A program made the translations under genes and the position numbers. Source: a virus. From it: a DNA stretch of 60,068 nt. The number at the start of each line of letters is the position of its first letter. Position 1 is the first letter of the stretch. The stretch spans positions 1 to 60,068 of IMG/VR virus record IMGVR_UViG_3300009509_000023, one strand, 5' to 3'. The notes under the pieces are model-generated. The model did no database searches. It was not told the origin of the DNA and saw only the letters and a list, made by a program, of their open reading frames with translations. Positions 54,819 to 60,068 of the stretch are shown here, one piece after another.

Positions 54819-57008
54819 ATGGCGAACGGACTGGCATTAGGGTCTCTCAATCGCGCGCGGTATGCGGGGCTGGATTTCGACACTCACAATGACGATCTGC
54901 TGTCCCGTCTTCAGGTGAAATTCGCAGCGGACTTCAACGACTTTTCAATCTCCTCTCTGGGAATAATGCTGATCGACCTCACAGCCTACGGGTTGGACAC
55001 GCTCAGCTTTTATGTAGACCGCAGAGCTACCGATACCTACCTCTCGACGGCCAGGACGAGAAAGAGTGTCTCGAGGACATCGCGACAGCTCGGATACAAG
55101 ATGGGTGGGGCTGTTGCTTCGTCGGTAGACGTGGAGGTCGGAGTCACCGAGGTCTTCTCATTCGATGTGACGATCCCGGAACGGTTCCAGTTCGATGGCC
55201 CAGACGGGTTGATATTCGAGTCATCTCGAGATGTGCTCTATACCCCGTCGGAGCAAGGTATCAATGCTGGAACGAAATTCATTCCTTGCTACGAAGGCGA
55301 GACTCTCCAAGAGAGCTTCGTGTCTGATGGTACGTCGGCTCAGGTTTTTGATCTACGCAGAGTACCGGACGGGAAGTTTGTAGTTCAGGGCACTGTTATA
55401 GTTACAGTGGACGGGGCTGAGTGGGATGAGGTTGGACTTTTCGAGTACGGAGCGACTGACCAATTCGAGGTCGGGTACAACGACGAACCTGCCACGGTTC
55501 GGTGCGGGGACGGCATAGCTGGTAACATTCCTCCGGCCGGCGCTTCGGTCGTCGTGACCTATGTCGCGTCGAGAGGGAAGGCCGGGCAGGTTTCGAGAGA
55601 CACCATCCAACAAGAGACGAACAGCCTCGTGGTGTCGTTCACTGAGATACCGCTATCCATCAACAACCCAGCCGGTTCGGTAGGTGGGGATGATCGAGAG
55701 ACGCTCGCTAGCGCGAAAGCGTTTGCCCCTCTCGTGAGAAAGTCTGGCGGAGTAGCAGTTGTCGATGAGGATTACTACTCGATTGCTGGGTCCTACGCTG
55801 ATCCGCTTTTCGGTCGCGTAGCTGTTGCGAAAGCAATCTCCTCTCGATCGGCCGCCACAGACTTGACGGTTCAGAACTACCTCACTGCAATTTACAACGC
55901 TGTGAGTGTGCTGAATGCGTCCCTGGTTTCATCGACGGATGCCATCGATTCCGATCTCGACGATATAGATACGGCGGTGGCGAACATCGCCGCGGAAGTT
56001 ACTTCCATCACCTCGAACAACTCTACGATTACGTCAGAGGCTACGTCGGCGCGGACATACGCTAGGACCGTGAAAGATAATACCGGAGAAATATCGGTCG
56101 ACGCTACGGATATCGGCGACCGGGTCACGTCCGGAAAGGCAGCTGTGGACGCGATCACTACGCACGCGACGACGAGCCAACTCACGACGGCGGACAAGGA
56201 TATCATCAAAGGATGGTTCAATCTGATCGATGACGAGGCGGACAACATTGGAATAGCTGCTGGGAATGCCGAGTCGGCGGCAAACTCCATAGTCAGCGAC
56301 GCGAACAGCATTCTCGATGAGGTTGCAGAGGCGGCTACCAGTCTGTCGACCGTCTCAACGAACAACTCGACTGTTTCAGCTCGCAGCGCTTCAATACGCT
56401 CCGAGACCGGGACCATTGACACGGAAAATGCCACGCTCGTGGCGGTGGTCAATCCCAGCGACTCGGACAGTGCGGCCTACGGGATCAACGAGCACTTCGA
56501 TAAAATTCTGTCAGCGGACTGCAAAGCGAATCTGGTAACGGTGCCTATTCTGGTCCGCGATTCTGGCGGATTTTATACAGCGCCGTCGTCCGGTCTGATC
56601 GACTCTCTGCAGACTCACCTGGACAGCAAGAAAGAGGTCACGCAGACCGTAGCGGTAACGTCGGGCGAGAATTTCCTCATTCGGGCTGTAATTCGCGCGC
56701 GAGTTGGTGTTCTGGACAACTACTCTGAATCGTCGATACAGAAGGCGGTGGAGTCGGTGATAAACGGCGTGCTTCGAGATCGGAAGTTTGGAGTAGCTCT
56801 GAAAGAGTCCGACCTCGACAAGCCTATTCTTGAGATAGAAGGTGTTGATTTTGTTATTGTTCGCATCGAGGGGTATTTGGCTTCGGACGGGGTTACTGTT
56901 CTGACGGATAAGCTGGACGATGGGAATTTGATCATCCTCTCGAGTGAAATAATCACTCGTGGAACAACTACGATCACAACCGAGGTCGTGTCTACGTCTA
57001 CCACATAG
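54819..57008 (+). CDS. Baseplate wedge protein gp6/gpJ-like with long helical insert
   Basis: A 729-residue protein. The N-terminal part (DFNDFSISSLGIMLIDLTAY, then GLDTLSFYVDRRATDTYLST) and the C-terminal part (YSESSIQKAVESVINGVLRD, then KFGVALKESDLDKPI) are the gpJ/gp6 wedge pattern. Between them, at about residues 350-545, lies an Ala/Ser/Thr-rich helical insert (for example TAVANIAAEVTSITSNNSTI). It reads like a trimeric or antiparallel coiled coil and is not usual for the family. The insert may reach out to hold fibres. Confidence 0.82.
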   Translation: MANGLALGSLNRARYAGLDFDTHNDDLLSRLQVKFAADFNDFSISSLGIMLIDLTAYGLDTLSFYVDRRATDTYLSTARTRKSVSRTSRQLGYKMGGAVASSVDVEVGVTEVFSFDVTIPERFQFDGPDGLIFESSRDVLYTPSEQGINAGTKFIPCYEGETLQESFVSDGTSAQVFDLRRVPDGKFVVQGTVIVTVDGAEWDEVGLFEYGATDQFEVGYNDEPATVRCGDGIAGNIPPAGASVVVTYVASRGKAGQVSRDTIQQETNSLVVSFTEIPLSINNPAGSVGGDDRETLASAKAFAPLVRKSGGVAVVDEDYYSIAGSYADPLFGRVAVAKAISSRSAATDLTVQNYLTAIYNAVSVLNASLVSSTDAIDSDLDDIDTAVANIAAEVTSITSNNSTITSEATSARTYARTVKDNTGEISVDATDIGDRVTSGKAAVDAITTHATTSQLTTADKDIIKGWFNLIDDEADNIGIAAGNAESAANSIVSDANSILDEVAEAATSLSTVSTNNSTVSARSASIRSETGTIDTENATLVAVVNPSDSDSAAYGINEHFDKILSADCKANLVTVPILVRDSGGFYTAPSSGLIDSLQTHLDSKKEVTQTVAVTSGENFLIRAVIRARVGVLDNYSESSIQKAVESVINGVLRDRKFGVALKESDLDKPILEIEGVDFVIVRIEGYLASDGVTVLTDKLDDGNLIILSSEIITRGTTTITTEVVSTSTT

Positions 57009-57109
57009 TCCTGAGATTGCTCATAAAAGTTCCATGTTCGGGTGGCGCGACGTTCGATCTGGGTGGTATATTGAATCATCTGACGGGGGAAATTTAGTGG
57101 AGGCAACCA

Positions 57110-58726
57110 ATGACCCGAACCGCTGTTAGACAAGAGGAACAAGTCCAACCCTCTGAAACCTACGACGACACCATAGCGCCGTCGCAGGCGAACTATGAGA
57201 CGAACACGTCTCATGCTGAGGACGACTTCAACTCCGTCCGCTCACAGCTCTACAACCTGATGAAGGTGCAGACGGGCGGTAACTGGTACGACGACCTGTC
57301 AGTGCCTTCCTCGTTCACGGGTGAAGGTGAGGTGAAGCGAGGCGTCGACAATCTCAACTCGGACCTCCACGAGCTGGAGAGGAAGAGAATCCTTCGTCGG
57401 CGTCAAGTCGTTGGTGCCAATATCGGTCCAATCGCAACCAACGCGCGACATGTCGTTCTCGACGCGTCTGGGGAGTTGCCAGGAAACACGACAGCGGCAG
57501 TCGGTGCGGTGACGACTCGTGGAACGGTCGTCGCCTACGAGGCCAGTTTCGACACAGCGACGCTTACCGAGGTCACTGGCGGAGATGCGCTCACCCCGAA
57601 GAACCTCGTCAAGATCGCCGACTCCGCGTCTGGAGACATCATCACGGACGGGTCTGGTCGCGAAGTTCACGGCCTGCTTCAGTCCGAGAGCAACACCGAC
57701 GGCCACACCATCAGCATATCGACGCCAAACCGGGTGCAAATCTCCTTCGTCGTTCACAACGCCACAAATGATGACTTGGAATTGGCAGCGGCGGGAGTCA
57801 TGGACGGCAAGACCATCGACTACAGCCCAGTCGAACGGTTTGCCTTCGACGACATTCCCGAACACGCGTGGCTCTCCGACACCGACTTCATCGATGCGGG
57901 AGCCGGTGCGGTCACTCGGCAGCAAGCGTACAACAACCAGGGAACGACCCCGGTTGATCTCACGACCAACGCGACTCTTGATCTCGAAGGCGCAGGACTC
58001 GTCTGGGCTGTTCGAGACGACCTCGAAGCGATTCTGCTTCGGATCATCGAAGGTTCGGCTGGTGGAACTTCCGAGATCGAGTTTGGAGCCGATGTCGACT
58101 CTTTCGACAACGACGCCATCACCAACGACTTCGCCAACGAGTTGAAGGTTGATACCGGGACAACTCCTATTCACATCGGTGTCACCGCCGGTCACGTTGA
58201 GACGACCAGCACCGACAACTTGCATCTGCAGGCTGGCGGCGAGATGTACCTAGACGATGGGAACCAGACCGGATCGACGTGGGCGCAGACCGATGGTATC
58301 AAACTCTCCGAGACCACAGCCGAATGGGACGCTTTCGAGACGGAGTTCGGTGAGGTCTCCCTGCTCAACGCCATCGTTCAGGCTTCCGAAGGTGTCACGC
58401 GCTGCAAGGCTGTTGCTCAGGTCAGCGCGGGAGACATCACCGCGAACACACTGATCGAAGGTCCGAGCGGACCGGGAACGCAGAACATCTCAGCCGACCT
58501 ATGCGACTATCGCGCGCTGACGTTTGTCAGTGACGTGGACATATTTGTCAATGGACTTCTCCAACGCAACGGAGCGGATGCGGCGGCGAACCACGATGTG
58601 TATCCGAGCGCGGTCGCGGCGGAGAGACAGTACGGCTGTTTCTACTGCGAGTACAACCTCGCGTATCGCGGTGGTCTACGACCGGATGTCATCACGATGC
58701 TCACGTGGGGCGACCCGGTTCCGTAG
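57110..58726 (+). CDS. Tail fibre or baseplate-attached virion protein
   Basis: A 538-residue protein with GGAGGCAACC before ATG 57110. The N-terminus (EDDFNSVRSQLYNLMKVQTG, then NWYDDL) resembles the attachment segments of phage fibre and baseplate proteins. The middle is beta-rich and Thr/Asp-rich, with an intermediate ELHLQAGGEMYLDDG-like fibre strand. The C-terminal part (DVDIFVNGLLQRNGADAAAN) ends in a compact domain. It precedes other fibre-like genes. The exact role is unknown. Confidence 0.62.
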   Translation: MTRTAVRQEEQVQPSETYDDTIAPSQANYETNTSHAEDDFNSVRSQLYNLMKVQTGGNWYDDLSVPSSFTGEGEVKRGVDNLNSDLHELERKRILRRRQVVGANIGPIATNARHVVLDASGELPGNTTAAVGAVTTRGTVVAYEASFDTATLTEVTGGDALTPKNLVKIADSASGDIITDGSGREVHGLLQSESNTDGHTISISTPNRVQISFVVHNATNDDLELAAAGVMDGKTIDYSPVERFAFDDIPEHAWLSDTDFIDAGAGAVTRQQAYNNQGTTPVDLTTNATLDLEGAGLVWAVRDDLEAILLRIIEGSAGGTSEIEFGADVDSFDNDAITNDFANELKVDTGTTPIHIGVTAGHVETTSTDNLHLQAGGEMYLDDGNQTGSTWAQTDGIKLSETTAEWDAFETEFGEVSLLNAIVQASEGVTRCKAVAQVSAGDITANTLIEGPSGPGTQNISADLCDYRALTFVSDVDIFVNGLLQRNGADAAANHDVYPSAVAAERQYGCFYCEYNLAYRGGLRPDVITMLTWGDPVP

Positions 58727-58780
58727 GTCGTGACCGTTTAGCCAACTAGCCTAAAACAAGGACGAAAGGTGTGGATTAGG

Positions 58781-59380
58781 ATGAATGTGAACAAGGCTAT
58801 CTTCAAAGTCGACTTCTCGAAATCACTGGGCTCGAAGTTTGCTGGTATGCGAGAGGCCGCGAACAGGGACCTGCTTCGGCAGGAGGGCGCTAGGGATGCT
58901 CTGAAAATGGCCGCCCAGCGTGTTGGCGATTTGGGAACGACCCTCCGAAAAGATCTTGAAGAGGGTGTTCTGAGCGCCTCCGATCTGAAGGACGCACAAA
59001 AGGTCAAGGAGTTCATCCACCGCTACATAAAAAGAGCGGTGGGGGTGATCGACAACCTGGCCACGACGGCGGAAGTTGCTCGCACCATCGCGAGCGGGCG
59101 CCAAAAGGGATTGCAGGCGGCAGAAGACCACGTTCGAGAGATCGGAGAGTCGGAAGTCAAGAAGCTGGAAGAGCTTCAAAAGCAGCTCAGCTCGGGCGAC
59201 ATTGTGGTCGAGGACCCCGAAGGTACGAATTTCGGTCATCCGGGACTGCCTCTGAAGTACCAACGTGAAGACGAGGCCAAAGCCGACCAGGCAGAGAAAG
59301 CTCCGACGAAGGCCCCTCCGAGGAAGAAGCCTACTTTGAAGAAGAAGCCCGTTCCGAAGAGGCCTGTAAAGAAGGGATGA
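58781..59380 (+). CDS. Hypothetical protein with Lys/Pro-rich tail
   Basis: A 199-residue protein. ATG 58781 (MNVNKAIFKVDF) is preferred, with AAAGG upstream; GTG 58769 is an alternative. Residues 20-140 are helical (REAANRDLLRQEGARDALKM). The last 40 residues are rich in Lys, Pro and Ala and probably disordered. No domain is recognised. It lies between two fibre-like genes. Confidence 0.55.
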   Translation: MNVNKAIFKVDFSKSLGSKFAGMREAANRDLLRQEGARDALKMAAQRVGDLGTTLRKDLEEGVLSASDLKDAQKVKEFIHRYIKRAVGVIDNLATTAEVARTIASGRQKGLQAAEDHVREIGESEVKKLEELQKQLSSGDIVVEDPEGTNFGHPGLPLKYQREDEAKADQAEKAPTKAPPRKKPTLKKKPVPKRPVKKG

Positions 59381-59381
59381 G

Positions 59382-60068
59382 ATGGGACGAACCCCAGATG
59401 CCTATGACGGTCCGCGGATCGACGAAGCGATAATCTGGGAAGAGCAGCCCTCTGACCCTTCGGAAAATCTACGTCAGCAGTACGTTCAGAATAAAGGTCA
59501 AGTAATTCTTGAAGATGGTGTTCTTCGAGGTCTCGGAGAGTCTCGTGTGAACATCCATCAATACCCGGTGGACGATCGCGACGTGGACTCTCCTCCAGGG
59601 TCTCCGACGACGGGATACCGTGTGATTGTGGGAGACAGCCCGACGGGCGACTTTGTCGGGCACGAGGGGGAGATTGCCCAGTATAATGGCTCGGATTGGG
59701 TATTTACTGTTCCAAAGGAGGGTATGTCTGCGTATGTCAAGGATGAGGATGTTGCCTATGTTCAGACAGCTATTTCGTCACCTTGGAGTTGGGGCTCTTC
59801 CTCTGGAGTTACGGAAGCGCAGCATCGAGTTTTGCGTCAGTTGATTCATTTCATCGAAGAAGGTCCAGCTGAAGGATTTGTGAGTGGGGCCTACAAGGTA
59901 ACGTTACCTACTGGTCCTTTTCCGACTAGTATGACTTGGTGGGAATCAAGCTCGAAGCTCAAGAAGATCGTTGAGCGACTTGTTTCTTGGACTGGAACGC
60001 TCGTTACGACTGACCAATGGAAAATCTACGACACTGATGGTTCGACGGTGTTATGGATTATCACAGAT
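59382..60068 (+). CDS. Tail fibre-like protein with DUF2793-like segment, cut by the window edge
   Basis: The frame starts at ATG 59382, two bases after the previous stop, and stays open for 229 codons to the window end. Residues 70-120 (TGYRVIVGDSPTGDFVGHEG, then IAQYNGSDWVFTVPKEGMSA) fit the DUF2793-type domain of phage fibres. The following region (RVLRQLIHFIEEGPAEGF, then VSGAYKVTLPTGPFPTSMTW) is a distinct fibre-associated domain, perhaps receptor-binding or attachment. The full length and end are outside the window. Confidence 0.65.
   Translation, partial: MGRTPDAYDGPRIDEAIIWEEQPSDPSENLRQQYVQNKGQVILEDGVLRGLGESRVNIHQYPVDDRDVDSPPGSPTTGYRVIVGDSPTGDFVGHEGEIAQYNGSDWVFTVPKEGMSAYVKDEDVAYVQTAISSPWSWGSSSGVTEAQHRVLRQLIHFIEEGPAEGFVSGAYKVTLPTGPFPTSMTWWESSSKLKKIVERLVSWTGTLVTTDQWKIYDTDGSTVLWIITD

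Noticed and set aside
57068-57085. TATATT box upstream of the 57110 fibre gene as a late promoter
   Set aside because: No matching -35 element and no full T4-type TATAAATA motif; left unassigned.
1-60068. tRNA genes, insertion sequences, CRISPR arrays, integrase and lysis genes
   Set aside because: I looked for these in gaps and in protein sequences and saw none I could support. Gaps between genes never exceed about 120 bases.

Overview
The window is a 60 kb internal piece of the genome of a contractile-tailed double-stranded DNA bacteriophage (myovirus, class Caudoviricetes). The evidence is a complete T4-type morphogenesis series (large terminase, portal, prohead protease/scaffold, gp23-like capsid protein, neck proteins, tail sheath, tail tube, gp26-like chaperone, tape measure, gp27/gp5/gp25/gp6-like baseplate parts) linked to a phage replication set (initiator, helicase loader, DnaB-type helicase, primase, family A polymerase, UvsX/RecA, UvsW-like helicase, RuvC). 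Both ends cut through genes, so the genome is larger. The host cannot be named. Shine-Dalgarno sites are strong (AGGAGG), base composition is moderately GC-rich, and genes are tightly packed, often with ATGA or TGATG overlaps. One gene, an HNH homing endonuclease, is on the minus strand. No tRNA, CRISPR array, insertion sequence, lysis gene or integrase was seen.

Layout. 1-5041: replication initiation and fork genes, with three iterons and an AT-rich stretch inside the initiator gene that resemble a lambda-style origin. 5115-13406: ssDNA-binding, recombination and repair genes (gp32-like protein, SF2 helicase, RecA/UvsX with a zinc-ribbon insert, PD-(D/E)XK nuclease, Cas4/RecB-like nuclease, RuvC, OB-fold SSB). 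13390-21402: poorly understood genes, a ParB-like protein, and a 1808-residue protein with about seven tandem repeats, a HipA/PI-kinase-like domain and a probable ADP-ribosyltransferase domain. 21471-23978: a winged-helix protein, DNA polymerase and a phage-encoded ribosomal protein bS21. 24033-34118: DNA packaging and head genes. 34221-39424: neck and connector genes. 39488-51298: tail sheath, tubes, chaperone with a -1 frameshift, and tape measure. 51302-60068: baseplate and fibre genes.

The most unusual feature is in the tail region. Two homing endonucleases of unrelated families (LAGLIDADG at 43196-44008, HNH at 46671-47369 minus) each sit immediately behind the first codons of a tail gene. 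In each case the downstream tail gene begins again with the same amino acids, written in different synonymous codons (MTRSAITDY in one, MGLN in the other). This suggests insertion at the 5' end of an essential gene together with a recoded copy of the displaced start, which would restore the protein and change the endonuclease target at the same time.

Other points of interest: an immunoglobulin-like insert shared by the capsid and sheath proteins; SSB-like acidic tails on the helicase, the gp32-like protein and a ParB-like protein while the OB-fold SSB lacks one; a conserved GGAGGCAAC initiation signal before four virion genes; and a fused protease-scaffold protein.
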